Shown: positions 34,137 to 45,036 of the stretch, one piece after another
Layout of the letters: each line of letters begins with the position of its first letter
Position numbering within the stretch: position 1 is the stretch's first letter
Source: Dromaius novaehollandiae
Taxonomy: Eukaryota; Chordata; Aves; Casuariiformes; Dromaiidae
DNA: 64,000 nucleotides
Assembly (NCBI RefSeq): GCF_036370855.1
Contig: NW_026991456.1
Location: 2,976,001 to 3,040,000 of the forward strand
Reading direction: 5' to 3'
Made by a program: the position numbers and the translations under genes
The notes under the pieces: generated by a model
Seen by the model: only the letters and a program-made list of their open reading frames with translations
Told to the model about the DNA's origin: nothing
Databases searched by the model: none

Positions 34137-34943
34137 TGTTATGGAAATTAGGCTTGTCAGCCACCATAACAGGGCCCGACCCTAGGTTCCCGCAGAAAAG
34201 TTTGGCGCCAAATCAAAGCAAATGAAATAATTAAATTTTAATGACACGCGTGCAGTAATTACAGCTCGAGCTGGGTGTCTCTGAAGAGGGACCCCGAACA
34301 AAGAAATCCCTGGGCAATTATACCTTCCAATGTAAGCTCTCCACCCCTCAGGCGGTAGTTTGGACCAATAGTAATATTTAGGTCTGGGGTCTCCTGCTCC
34401 TTATTGGGTCTCATCCCTGTGCCTAGGCAGGCTGTTTATCTTTACTGTTATGGTTTTTGTTGACAGATGTGTCTTGATTCCTCGGGTCCCGCCCTTGTCT
34501 CTCCAGGCCCTGACAAAGAGGTGTTGTTCCAGCAATTAGCACTGCCCTAGCAGTGACAGCAGGTGTTATCTCCCAAGGTCCTGACGAAGGGGATATAATC
34601 CAGACCCCGAGATAGTCCAGACTGCCTAATTAACACTGTTTCAGCAGTGAGAGGAGGCTTTGTTTCCCAGGGTCCTGGTGCCCAAGTAGGCCTTATTTCA
34701 AAGCCTTGACATCCTCCCTCCTGGAGCGTGAAGCACAGGAATGCAAACTGCTTGTAACTCCCTTATCATTCCAGTTTGAACCAGCTCTCAGGCCCTTTTC
34801 TCACTGAACTAGGTAAAAGTTCATTATTTTATCTCAGTGCGGCCTAAGGCTTCAGCAAATTTAGCTCCTCATGATAAGCAAGTTTTATATAGGTTGTGCT
34901 ATGCAGCTACCTCTAGACAGTTTCAGCTCAGTATTCTTTAACA
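34137..34943 (-). mobile_element. 3' LTR of the outer provirus
   Basis: 807 bp from TGTTATGG to TTCTTTAACA, TG...CA ended. It is the longest family A LTR here and includes the segment (34520-34745) also found at 57876-58120. Confidence 0.8.
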
Positions 34944-34974
34944 GTGCCCCCTTTGTTTTTATGAAACATCTCTG

Positions 34975-35421
34975 CTAATACTTTAAACAGAGTTCTTGAA
35001 GCCATTCGAGGCATACTATCACGTTCCATAATCTTATGCATAATATGATCGTAAGTAATAGGCATAACAGAGTTAAAATTAACACAACTAGTACTGCATG
35101 CAACGTGTGATTATAAATCCCTGTTGCAGTTGGTGACCACCCTAGAAGAGTTTCCCAGCCATGATGTTCTCCGTCCCTTTTTACCCTTTCTAAGATATGC
35201 TGTATCTCTTTTGCATCATGGTGAACAGTGATTAGAGTTTTCTGTCCGCTGTTCCGAATGCGCTCTAGCAGTCGATGCAAATCATCATGTTGTAGTAGTT
35301 TCCTTACCAGGGTGAGATTCATCCCAATGGGAGTAGGTAGTAAATTTTGAATTAATGTATAATTAGATTGTAACAATTGATAAGACGTGATAGGAGCTGA
35401 ATAATTGAAATCACATCCCAT
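34975..35421 (-). pseudogene. Envelope transmembrane-subunit end (outer provirus)
   Basis: 148 open codons ending next to the LTR. They hold a heptad-like helix (ILERVKRDGE region), GWETLLGWSPT, one membrane span (LHAVLVVLILTLLCLLL) and a short tail, as expected of a TM subunit C-terminus. The surface subunit and fusion region are missing. Confidence 0.7.
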
Positions 35422-35559
35422 GATTTTGGTAAAGCTACAAATACAAATATTTGAGTGATTACTTGTATCTACAACAATGTTACCTATGAATATAAGATTA
35501 CAAAGTGTTCTTACACATACACATTCTTTTGCAACATATACAAGTACAGCTCAACTTGA

Positions 35560-36204
35560 ACAGCAAAATAAGAACATAGTATGACAGTATATGGCCTGTT
35601 CCATTTAGGTTTTAACTTGGATTTTTGTGAAAATACTTTAACTAAAACTTCATCCCCAGGCTGTATACCAAGCACTTGTATTTCAGGTGGTGTGGATTGA
35701 TATCACTGAGCGCGTATATATATATTTTTTAAGATTTTCAAACCTTTTTGCATAGTTAGAACATACTGGGCTAGTCGTTCATCTCCATCTAACAGGCTGG
35801 TCTTAGCTGGAATAATAAGTCCCTAGTACAGCTAAATGTTTCCCAAAGAGAATTTCTGCTGGTGTTAGTCCTATGGGTTGCCGTGGGGCATTTCAAACAT
35901 CCCATAGAGTTAAGTTTAATGCTTCTGGCCATTTTAGGCTAGCATGTGTGCATTTCTTGCTATTTTTTCTTTTAATGTTCTATTCATTCTTTCTACTTGG
36001 CTTGTTATTTGGAAACTTCTGGCAGGTCAGGCAGCTATTCGCTATTCTTTCAGCAGCTGCATAAATTCCTGGAGCGGCCCATTCTTTCTGTACCTGCTTA
36101 GCTATTGCCTCGGCTCCCCCATGAGCTTTATCATGAAACCACCTAGCTATAGTAATTAAATATTTTTTTTTTTTGGTAGAATTGGTTTTCCTCCAATTGT
36201 CCAT
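35560..36204 (-). pseudogene. Integrase remnant (outer provirus)
   Basis: 35980-36204 keeps the HHCC zinc-binding pattern (WFHDKAHGG ... SCLTCQ). Further on, a stretch reading WPEALNLTLWDV and IGLTPAEILFG matches the end of a gammaretrovirus-type catalytic core. Most of the core is deleted and stops interrupt it. It is separated from the RNase H frame by a shift in a T run near 36167. Confidence 0.7.
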
Positions 36205-37064
36205 ATTCCATCATCACTTTGTTTTGCTTCCCACTGCTCCCATTGTTTTTTCTCTTCCACTGAGCAGTCTTTTTCATACATAGTTTTGGGATCTATTAAG
36301 TTTGGCCACTCACTCTGGTCCATCCTTGGAACTGCCCCCATACATTCTTTCAGAGGCTGTCGAGCTGCAGCCTTCGCAGCAGCGTCGGCTAAAGCATTTC
36401 CTCTGCTAATTTCTGTAGTGTCTTTAGTATGGGCTGGGCAGTGTATTACAGCAATTTCTTTGGGCAGTTGGACTGCTTCCAGCAAATTACGTATTTCTTC
36501 TCCATTAGCTAATTTCTTTCCTGATGATGAAAAGAATCCTCGCTCTTTCCATAACATCCCTGTTGCATGACCTACTCCAAATGCATATTTAGAATCGGTA
36601 TAGATATTTACCTGCAGTTTCTTACCAATTTTTGCAGCTTGGGTCAATGCTATTAATTCTGCTCCTTGAGCACTTACAGACGGAGACAAAGGATTAGCCT
36701 CAAGTACCTCAAAGAGGTTAGTGACAGCATAGCTGGAGTGGCGCCTTCCGTCCAAATAATAGGATGGTCCATCTGTAAACAGAACTAAGTCCGGGTTCTC
36801 CAAAGGTTCATCTTTAAGGTCCTCCCGGGGCTTGCTCGAGCTGACGATCACCTGCTCACAGGAATGATGTGGCTCTCCATCCTCAGGTAGAGGCAATAGC
36901 GTTGCTGGATTTAAGATACTGCATCTTTTTAAAGTCACATTATCTGCATGCAGTATTATCAGTTCATAGTGGTGAGCTCTCTGTGGGGATAGTGCTTGAG
37001 CTGCGTATTGTTTCATTAACAGTTCTACCTCATGTGGCACATACACAGTCAATGAGTGACCCAA
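36156..37064 (-). pseudogene. RNase H and RT connection (outer provirus)
   Basis: 302 open codons. VYVPHEVELLMKQ and SILNPATLLPLP are connection-domain signatures of gammaretrovirus-type pol. LFTDGPSYYLDGRR, GAELIALTQA and YTDSKYAFGV carry the RNase H acidic residues (D, E, D), and GNALADAAAKAAA the last one. The frame ends in a T run and is split from RT at about 37065-37145. Confidence 0.85.
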
Positions 37065-37144
37065 AACTACAGGTCGTGTTTTTTCAAGAAGAGCTACCGT
37101 AGCTGCTATTGCTCTGATGCATCCTGGAGTGCCTTTAGCATCAT

Positions 37145-38071
37145 CTAGTTGTATGGAGTAATAGGCACTGGTCTATAGTGAGGACCTAGTTTTTGGGTGA
37201 GTACCCCACTTGCTACTCCCTGTCGCTCATGGACAAACAATTCAAATGGTTTGCTATAATCTGGTAACCCGAGAGCAGGGGCTGAAACCAACGCTTTTTT
37301 CACAGATGTAAAAGCTTTCTCCCTTTCTGGGCCCCAGGCCACAGGCTCTATCTCCTCCTTTTTTGTTGCCTGTACCAGAGGCTTAGTAAGTTCTGCTAAC
37401 CCCGGAATCCACGGTTGGCAAAATCCCACAGCTCCTAAAAATCCCCTAAGCTGTTTTTTTGTTACAGGACAAGGCATATCAAGAACTGTCTTTACTCGTT
37501 CTGGATCAACTAACCTGTGTCCTTCTCTTAAGATAAAACCCAAATATTTTACCTCTCTTTGACACAGCTGGAGTTTAGACAGAGATGCTCGATGCCCTTT
37601 TTCTGCAAGAGCATTACATAGATAAATAGTGTCTTTTAAAAATGTCTCATAACCTTTACTTGCTAATAACAGATCATCGACATATTGTATTAACACTGAA
37701 TGTCCTGGAAGTTCGATATCTGAGAGGTCATTTTTGAGTATACATGAAAAAATAGTCGGAGACCCAGTAAATCCCTGTGGCAGCCTTGTCCAAGTTAATT
37801 GTTGTCCCTTCCAAGTGAAAGCCAAGAGATCTTGGCTATCTTCAGCTATCGGTATACTAAAAAAGGCTGCCGTTAGGTCAATCACAGTAAAATAAGTTGC
37901 CCAGTGGGGTATCTGTAGTAAAATGGTTGATGGGTCAGGAACTACTGGATGTGGAGCAACTACATGTTGGTTTATAGCCCTTAAGTCTTGTACAAAGCGA
38001 TACTCCGGATCACCATCAGAATCTTGCCTGTGCTGTTTAACCGGCAGAATCAGTGTTGTACAGGGATTCAC
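37145..38071 (-). pseudogene. Reverse transcriptase (outer provirus)
   Basis: 308 open codons covering fingers, palm and thumb. Motifs: RFVQDLRAIN, DLTAAFFSIPI, LPQGFTGSPTIF and the catalytic YVDD (LIQYVDDLLLA), then LGFILREG and LRGFLGAVGFC. YVDD with LPQGF is typical of gammaretrovirus-like RT. The N-terminal link to protease is broken near 38070-38100. Confidence 0.85.
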
Positions 38072-38310
38072 AGACTCTAAGGATACCCATTTTCAGATAA
38101 TGATCAGTTTGTTTTTGGATGCTCTTCTCTGCTTCCTTTGGGATAGGGTATTGCTTAACTGCGGAAGGCAATCCCCCCTTTGTTTTTATCGAGACTGGAC
38201 TGGCTGATTTCAGTAGTCCCACATCCATTCCTGAAGAGTTCCATAATTTTTTAGAAACTGATTCTAAACCTGTTGGAATTTGCAGATTAGTTGACTCTGG
38301 TTCTGGTGTC

Positions 38311-38715
38311 TTAGCCAGAACACATGAATCCATAATTATTAATTTTATCCTTTCCGGCTCTAAGCAGATCTGAGTATCCAAGGCTTGCAGGAGATCTCTC
38401 CCTAAAAAGGCACATGGGCGCATCTGTGGAAATTATAAAACGTCCCCACACTGTTTTACCCCCAATAGTGAGTACTAAGGGCTTAGAGAACATTCGTTCG
38501 CCCTTTCCCATCACTCCTTGCATCACTATTTTATCTGGTGACTTGCATCCTTTAGGCTCAAAATTTAAAAGGGAAAGGGTGGCTCCAGTATCCACTAGAA
38601 AGGGAACTTCTAAACCTACTGTATTTGCCATTACCTGCCCTTTGAATCCAAATCTACATCCCATAAATTTACCCCCATTTCCACAGTATTTTCTGAGTCT
38701 CCTGTTTCCTGTCAT
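38311..38715 (-). pseudogene. Retroviral protease (outer provirus)
   Basis: Open frame with the aspartic protease active site LVDTGATLSLL, then a flap-like region and LLRAGKD. It follows the nucleocapsid remnant in the normal gag-pro-pol order. Confidence 0.75.
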
Positions 38716-38719
38716 TGTG

Positions 38720-38869
38720 GACTGCCTGGGAATTGCCTGGTCTCCTTCTCAATATTTGATTGCCTCATGCTGGCCCCTCTATTCCCAAGTGCACAGGGCC
38801 TCACTGGGCATTCCTGCTTCCAGTGTCCTTGTTCCCCCCAAGAATGACAAACATCATTAACTCTTAATT
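38720..38869 (-). pseudogene. Nucleocapsid zinc-knuckle remnant (outer provirus)
   Basis: Reads CHSWGEQGHWKQEC: a CCHC knuckle in which the second cysteine is tryptophan. The upstream part of the same frame continues across the nested insertion at 45273-45400 (basic, RG-rich), which shows that the young provirus inserted just before the knuckle. Confidence 0.65.
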
Positions 38870-38875
38870 GTACAC

Positions 38876-39105
38876 TGTTGCCTTCTGATGCGACAATCTC
38901 CCGTTCGCCTGAGACGGCACGGAGGCTCCCCCTGCCTCCGGGCCAATGAGCACTGACACCAATATGAGGATGCTATAAATGGCGTTTATTGTACGCATGT
39001 ATTCGCTTATATACCTACAAGCATATTGCTATCTCTACGTCATATCCTTCCTCTTCCTTCCTCTTTCCGTGCCATCGCGAGATCTTCCGATCGCCGTTCC
39101 CTACA
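38876..39105 (-). mobile_element. 3' LTR of the nested provirus
   Basis: 230 bp, TG...CA. On the minus strand it has TATATAAG, then AATAAA (ACAATAAACGCC). Compared with the other LTR it has T for C at the fourth base and TATAAA for TACAAA near 38986. Confidence 0.92.
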
Positions 39106-39118
39106 TCTCCCCCTCCCC
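39106..39118 (-). promoter_or_regulatory. Polypurine tract
   Basis: GGGGAGGGGGAGA on the minus strand directly abuts the 3' LTR, the position of the plus-strand primer. Confidence 0.75.
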
Positions 39119-39139
39119 ATGCTTTGGCTATGCTATTTG

Positions 39140-39711
39140 CTTTAAATTGCCGTGTCGCGGGTTAAGCGTTCATAGTGTGGGTGTGGGCAGGACCACCCCT
39201 TTTCTAGCAGTTGTCTTACCAAGCATCTAAACATTAGTCTACATGCTAATATGCCTAGCACGAGCATCAGCAGCAGGCGCAACCCTTCTATTAGTAATTG
39301 CCTGGCCCATGGTCCTAGCCCAAGCCAATTACCACTACCGAACCCAGAAGGTCAAGCTCTTGCGGGTCCCAGGGCAATGATGCATTCAGCGTGTTCAAGC
39401 AGTTACTAATATTGCTTGTGTTTGTGCAATGCTCTCTCAGCTTTGGTAGGTCTACGGTCAAATTCAATGGGACCCCTATTAAGCATGTCTTAAAAGCTGC
39501 CCCGCACCCGCCAGCGTCAGGCAAAATTGCTTATTTCCTGTCCGGTTTGCCAGGTGAGCCATAGATTGTTACTACCCCATTTCGCTAACATTGGTTCGCC
39601 TTTCACCCCTTGGAGTCCCAGTCCCAGCATCGCTACGAGGAGAGCTACTTGGGTTGCTCCCCCTGCCATCTTCTCGGGTTTTCTGGTTACGCGTTCTTCT
39701 TGTGGTTTCAC
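39140..39711 (-). pseudogene. Envelope remnant (nested provirus)
   Basis: Starts 108 bp after the pol stop with a signal-peptide-like segment (ATQVALLVAMLGLGLQG) and runs 64 codons to a stop at 39517. A second frame (39315-39524) has glycosylation sites in NTSNISN and NASLPW. A third frame encodes a membrane anchor (LLLMLVLGILACRLMF). The whole region is about 570 bp, far too short for a surface plus transmembrane envelope, so most of env was lost. Confidence 0.7.
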
Positions 39712-39818
39712 GCGCCTTTTCTCATCTGTTCTTCTTCTCCTGTCTGCTGTCTTTGCTGCTAGAAGGGATCATCAGCTTTTCAGGGTGGTCCTCCCCTGCA
39801 ATAAAACTCAGACATTCA

Positions 39819-42338
39819 TTAATTCACCTGACTCTCTGCTTCCTGTCTTGTCCTTGCCCTGAGGTCTGGGCGTACCCACTTCATAGGGACCCATCTTACC
39901 ATTTCTCCCTGCCTGACCGCTGCATACCCTCGTCCTTGGGTTACCAGTTGCCACCCCTCTTCCCATTCCCCTTTTTCCGGGATTCGGACCTTTACGTCTG
40001 GTCCCTCGTGCATCGCTCGGACCACCCAATGCTTTTCCGCTGGCGTCTTGTTCTCCTCCCCCCTGATGAACTGATTCAGACCGAATAAGGCGCGCATAAT
40101 TATTTCTGATTGTTTGTGCGCGGGGATTCTTTGTGTATATCCTTCCCCCTCCCCAAGAATCTCGATCCTTTGCTTTAAAGTGTGGTTTGCTCGCTCGACA
40201 ATGGCTTGACCTGTGCTATTATAGGCAATACCATGCACTAGCTTAATTCCCCACCGTACGGCCCATTCTCTCGTGCTTTGCGCTGTGAAACACGTGCCGT
40301 TGTCTGTTTTAATAGTTTCTGGGGCACCCAGCCAGGCCATTGCCGTGTGCCAATGCAACTGTGCCGCCCGCGCTGTGACTCGTTTATGTTGGGTCGCAAC
40401 GATGATACCGCTGTGTGTGTCCACTGTAACAGCCAGCCAGGGCCGTGGTCGAAGTCGCTGGCACATTGTGAAGTCCGTTTGCCATATTTGGTTTCCTTTC
40501 AGCCCCCTGGGGTTGATGCCGGCGCCCCACAGGGGGGTTTTTTGGCAATACGGGCAAGCCGCAACCACTTCACGAGCCGTGGTGAGGGGGATGTTGCAGC
40601 TTTTTGCCAGTGCTTTTGCACCAACATGGAGAAGGTTGTGCACCTGCCTTGCTTCTGCGACTGTCCACACACCTTTGGCCGCTTGATCGGCTTTATTGTT
40701 GCCTTCTTGGTACACTCCTTGGATTGCCTCATGACTCCGAACATGAATAACGGAGGCAGTGGCCTGCCGTTGTTGTAGGGCTTCTTCTAGCATTAGCGCA
40801 ATGGGCGATCCGGCCCATCCGGGATACGACATGTTGTGTAACAATTTAAAGACGAACATGGAGTCTGTCACTACATTCAAATGCTCTTCTGGCCACATTT
40901 GCAATGCCTGCGCCACAGCTCGGGCCTCTAGATGCTGTACACTACTGTCCGGCTCGCTGATCTTCACTCGGTGCCATTGGGCCTTCTGATCTTGCCACAC
41001 AACAACCGCTGCCCTGGTCACCGATGACGCGTCGGTGAACACTGTGCGCCCAGGTGCAGGTCGCTGTAGCACTCGGGCTTTCAGATGGGGCCGAAGGACG
41101 GTGAGGTGTGTATACATCTCCAGCACAGGCGATAATCTGATTGTTCCTGGGAATCCTTCTAAAGCTATTGCTATACTATCTTGTTTCTGGACCACGCTGT
41201 CCCATTGACTCCTTTTTACCGGCAGGTAAATGGACTCAGGCTCCTTCGCGAAGTGCCGAACGGTGGCGGTTCGTCCCTTCTGTATCATCTGTGCCAACGC
41301 TGTTACGATTGTGACGTATGCCGTACTTATTTGGTTCGACACTATCCACCATACGACTTCCGGACGCTCCGGCGTCCCTTGTCCTAAAACGCCTATGGCT
41401 CCTGTTCTTGTAACTGCCACGTACAGATTGATAGGTCTGGCCGGGTCGTATCTCGTTACTCCGCCCTTTGCCATGAGATCTTCTATTTTTCGGAGGGCTT
41501 CTAACGCGTTTGGTGTCATCTGCCTCAGTTCCCATGGTTTGTGGCCCTTGAGCAACTCGAACAGTGGCTCCATCCACTCCTTGGGAATACCTATCAGCCC
41601 TCGCAGCCATTGGAGAGCTCCAACCAATTGCTGTACATCATGCAACGTCCGTATCTCTTTATTGAGCTTTATCGGCTGTGGGACCACAGCTCTGGGGAGG
41701 ATGGTGGTTCCCAGATAGTCGACAGATTCTCCCCTTTGCGTTTTCGCTTTCCGGACGTACAATCCCGCTTCATTTAGGCAGTTAATTACTGCCTGTTCTG
41801 CCTGATCGGTTTCTTGCTGGGTCTCTGCAGCTATTAGGAGGTCGTCCATGTAATGGATGATAAGCGCGCGCGGGAGCTGCGCTCTTACCGGCTGCAATAC
41901 CTTAGCTACTGCCGCCTGACAAATCGTAGGTGAATTTTTCATGCCCTGCGGGAGGACTGTCCATTGATATCGCGCTGCTGGCTCCTGCAGATTCTCTGAG
42001 GGCAGTGTGAAGGCAAATCGAGCTTTGTCCTGAGGGGCTAATGGTATAGAGAAAAAGCAATCTTGGATATCCATCACCACCACTGGCCAATTCTTTGGTA
42101 TTGCTGATGGTAGTGGCAACCCCGGCTGGAGGGCACCCATCGCTTCCATCTGCTGATTTACCGCTCGTAGGTCGTGCAGTAATCGAAATTTAGACTTGTC
42201 CTTTTTGTGTATCACAAATATAGGAGTGTTCCAGGGACTGTGGCTTTCCTCCAGGTGTCCCTGCTCTAGTTCTCTACTTACTATTTGTCGGGCAGCCGCC
42301 AATTTGTCCCCTGTCAATGGCCACTGCTCTACCCACAC
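39819..42338 (-). CDS. pol: Pol: reverse transcriptase, RNase H, integrase (nested provirus)
   Basis: 839 open codons from the first Met; the true frame begins further upstream by frameshift from gag-pro. RT: PWNTPIFVIHKK, LPQGMKNSPTI and catalytic YMDD (residues about 165-170). RNase H: VFTDASS and VTDSMFVF acidic residues. Integrase: HHCC finger (HNLLHVGA ... CPYCQ) and the D,D-35-E triad in WQTDFT, KTDNGTCF and AIVERAN. A YMDD-type RT with this order fits alpha/betaretroviruses. Length and motif completeness are those of a working enzyme set; activity is untested. It is the only long uninterrupted retroviral frame in the window. Confidence 0.9.
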   Translation of the reverse strand: MWVEQWPLTGDKLAAARQIVSRELEQGHLEESHSPWNTPIFVIHKKDKSKFRLLHDLRAVNQQMEAMGALQPGLPLPSAIPKNWPVVVMDIQDCFFSIPLAPQDKARFAFTLPSENLQEPAARYQWTVLPQGMKNSPTICQAAVAKVLQPVRAQLPRALIIHYMDDLLIAAETQQETDQAEQAVINCLNEAGLYVRKAKTQRGESVDYLGTTILPRAVVPQPIKLNKEIRTLHDVQQLVGALQWLRGLIGIPKEWMEPLFELLKGHKPWELRQMTPNALEALRKIEDLMAKGGVTRYDPARPINLYVAVTRTGAIGVLGQGTPERPEVVWWIVSNQISTAYVTIVTALAQMIQKGRTATVRHFAKEPESIYLPVKRSQWDSVVQKQDSIAIALEGFPGTIRLSPVLEMYTHLTVLRPHLKARVLQRPAPGRTVFTDASSVTRAAVVVWQDQKAQWHRVKISEPDSSVQHLEARAVAQALQMWPEEHLNVVTDSMFVFKLLHNMSYPGWAGSPIALMLEEALQQRQATASVIHVRSHEAIQGVYQEGNNKADQAAKGVWTVAEARQVHNLLHVGAKALAKSCNIPLTTAREVVAACPYCQKTPLWGAGINPRGLKGNQIWQTDFTMCQRLRPRPWLAVTVDTHSGIIVATQHKRVTARAAQLHWHTAMAWLGAPETIKTDNGTCFTAQSTREWAVRWGIKLVHGIAYNSTGQAIVERANHTLKQRIEILGEGEGYTQRIPAHKQSEIIMRALFGLNQFIRGEENKTPAEKHWVVRAMHEGPDVKVRIPEKGEWEEGWQLVTQGRGYAAVRQGEMVRWVPMKWVRPDLRARTRQEAESQVN

Positions 42339-42403
42339 AGGCTCATTGGAGCACCATGTCAGCGGGACAGCGAAATGAGCCCTGAGGAGGTAGGCAGTGG
42401 CCC

Positions 42404-42766
42404 TTACCCTAAATTTGTCAGGTGAAAGCCGCTTTGCGATAAGGCATCTCGCCCTAACAATGGTTCCCCTATGGCAGTTATGTACGGCCGCACACGGATG
42501 ATCTGAGCAGGCCTATCCGGGTCCTCCAATACAATTGTGATATCGGTTTCAGAAATCATAGCCTCCGCCCTGCCTCCCACTCCATCTAACGAGCTTGCCA
42601 CTTTTGCTGGCCAACTCGATGGCCACAACCACGAGGGCACACATGTAACATCTGCCCCCGTATCTAGCATCATTATTAAGGGGATGCTAGGAGGACCCGC
42701 CCCTGGTGGGCCTATCAGATGCGCTTTCACTCGGGGTCTCTTCTCACACCCTAAGACCAGGGCCAC
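42404..42766 (-). CDS. pro: Retroviral protease (nested provirus)
   Basis: 121 open codons with the aspartic protease active site MLDTGADVT and the C-terminal LLGRDAL motif. It lies between nucleocapsid and pol, in a different frame from both as read. Processing of Gag and Gag-Pol is its role in the family. Confidence 0.8.
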   Translation of the reverse strand: MALVLGCEKRPRVKAHLIGPPGAGPPSIPLIMMLDTGADVTCVPSWLWPSSWPAKVASSLDGVGGRAEAMISETDITIVLEDPDRPAQIIRVRPYITAIGEPLLGRDALSQSGFHLTNLG

Positions 42767-43907
42767 GCGGGGTTTCCCTTCGGAGTTTGGTCGCTGGAGC
42801 TGTCCATCAGCGGTGTGTTGTTGTTGACGGGGCTACTTGAGGCCGGCTCACTGGGGAGGGGTGGCCCCCTAGTTGCCCTCCCCGCTTCTCGTTTCCCGAC
42901 CGCCGACAATCTCGTGCTCTGTGTCCTGGTTTTCCACAGGCCCAGCATGTAAGGCTCCCCATACCCCTTGTTGGGCACGCGTAACTTCCCTTATTCGTGC
43001 ACTGTGCTCTCAAATGGCCCATTCGCCCGCAGCCAAAGCATGGGCCTCCTTTTGGACCTCCTCTAGCTCTAACCTCCGGCATTGCCATAACTGCTGCAGC
43101 AATCTGTAGGGCTGTGGTCTTGTCCCGGTGTTCTAATACGTACTTGATCGTCTGCCCTAGACTTGCTCCCTTAGGCGCTGTTCTTAGGATTTCTTTTGTC
43201 AACTCGTTGCCCTGTTGTTTGATACATTCCAACATCACCGCTCCTTTTGCAGCGTCTGGTAAAGATGCAAGTTCTACTGCTGCCTGTAGCCTGTCACAAA
43301 ACTTGTCAAACGGCTCTCCCACTCTCTGTTTCACAGTCGTCCATGGGTCTGCCTGCTGCACCAGTGGCCCAATATCATCAAAGGCCTTTCGAGATGCTTC
43401 TGTTGCCGCCAGTATCTCCCTGAGTTCTCAGGCCTGCTGCCTGCTGCTGGGGTGTAGCCATGGCCGCATCATTTCCTCTTAACCGCGCTAGGGTGGATTG
43501 GCCCAGTGGGTTCTGCGGGTCTGCCTGCGCGGCCATCAACGCCTGCTGCAGGCGCGAGGTCCACGCTTCTTTCCACATAAGGACCATCGTGGGTGATAAG
43601 ACCAGTCGCGCGAGGGCGCGACAATCCCACGGTATTAGGCCTCCCGCGTGCGCCGCGTCCAGCAACGTCTGTGTCACCGGGTGTCGCAGGCCCTGTTCTT
43701 GCACTGCTTTCAATAGCTGTTGTACCGTCTTTGGGTCGAGGGGCATCCATTCCACTGCCCCCCCCCCCCCCCGGGGCAACTCGTACTGGGAAGGCCCCTA
43801 TTGGCGCACGAAACTTGAGGCCACTCAGGGCACATTCCGTCGCTATCAGTTTCCAGTCCGTTAGGGGAATTTCTTTTCCCCCTCCCGCTTGGGCAGAACC
43901 TGCTGTC

Positions 43908-43997
43908 TCTGATAGCCCTCTTTGTTTAGCTGCTGCCTCTAATAGCCCTCTTTGTTTAGCTGTTGCCTCTAATAGCCCTCTTTGTTTAGCTGTTTCT
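43908..43997 (-). repeat. 30-bp triplicate repeat within gag
   Basis: Three tandem 30-bp units encode the ten-residue motif AKQRGLLEAT with small changes. They lie between the linker and capsid. Confidence 0.85.
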
Positions 43998-44057
43998 TCT
44001 TCCAGAGCTGTAAGCAGCATAAACATCTGCTCCATATCTCTTGTGACTTTCCTCCTC

Positions 44058-44080
44058 TTTTTTTTTTTTTTTTTTTTTTT
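44058..44080 (-). repeat. A23 homopolymer within gag (lysine tract)
   Basis: 23 consecutive T on the given strand, read as AAA codons, give about eight lysines inside an arginine-rich stretch. It keeps the frame as assembled. Confidence 0.85.
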
Positions 44081-45016
44081 CCTTCGCCTCTGACTGCGGC
44101 GGGGGAACTCCGCCCTAGTTGCTGTGCCTGAGTCTTCAGTCTCCTCCTCCCGCAATGCTGGTCGACGCCCACTCCTCTCTCGGCCAGCGCCATCTTTTCC
44201 CGGGTGCGGGACCCTCGGTCTTTCCCCTGCTTCTGGTCTTTCCCCTGCTTCTTCTCTTCTTTCGTCCTCCCACTGCACCCGAATCATGGCCCCCGGTAGC
44301 CAGTCTCGGGGATCATCCACTATAATCGGTCTTTCCTTTTCTTCTGCCTCCTCCACTTTCACCTTGCTTTCTTTTCCTCTACCCGCCACTGGCTTTTTCA
44401 TATCTCGGTCTCCACAAAGGTCTCCTGGTTCTCCCCCTTCCATCGCCCTCATCTCTTTCCACGGATACCGCGGCGGTGGCGGAGAAGAGGGCGTTATTGG
44501 GTAAGCCTCTGGAGTTTCTGCCTCCCCCTCTCCCCGCTCTGGTTCTTGATAAACCGCCTCCTCCTTTATGTCTGTTTCCACACTCTCCGTTCTCACTTCA
44601 TCCCCTACTATCGTCTCTTCCTCTATCGCCTCCGTTTGCTCCTCTGCGTTCGCTGCTGTCTGTGTCGCCATTTCCACGGACATGTGCAGCGCCGCGCGGG
44701 CAACCTGCCAGGTCTCAAGCTCCTCCCTAGTCCTTTGTAAAATGATCGTTATGTCTCCCCATGTCTTAAGCTCTGCGGCCTTCTTAGTGGCCATAGCTCT
44801 CTGAGCAAGTGCTCGAGTGCACTTCTCCCAGTTAGAAGGGGAAAAAATGTCCCCTGGTCTAACTATCGCTCCATCTTTCAGGAGCCGCCCAACGCAGTTC
44901 GCAACAGCATTCGCTCTCATAGAGAGCCCCCATTCCCGGGCACCCACACGTACAACCTTAACTACCGCGTCCATGATCCGGATGCTCTCGACTGCCTGCG
45001 GTCCGCCGTCTCAGCT

Positions 45017-45034
45017 ATCACGTCGGGGTCACCA
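45017..45034 (-). promoter_or_regulatory. tRNA-Trp primer binding site (nested provirus)
   Basis: The minus strand reads TGGTGACCCCGACGTGAT, complementary to the 3' end of tRNA-Trp and the primer site used by avian alpharetroviruses. It lies two bases after the 5' LTR. Confidence 0.9.
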
Positions 45035-45036
45035 CT

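Larger units (their letters stand above)
42807..44974 (-). pseudogene. gag: Gag polyprotein, frame-broken (nested provirus)
   Basis: Matrix-like N-terminus from 44974 (MDAVVKVVRV ... LAQRAM ... ELKTWGD), then a long acidic and proline-rich linker, a lysine tract, a 10-residue tandem repeat, capsid (from about 43800; WDCRALARLVL, PLVQQADPW), and nucleocapsid with two complete knuckles (CFGCGRMGHLRAQC and CWACGKPGHRARDC). The frame breaks at a 15-C run (43758-43772) and again at about 43435. The first break sits in a homopolymer and could be a sequencing or assembly error. Matrix and nucleocapsid style agree with alpharetroviruses. Confidence 0.8.
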
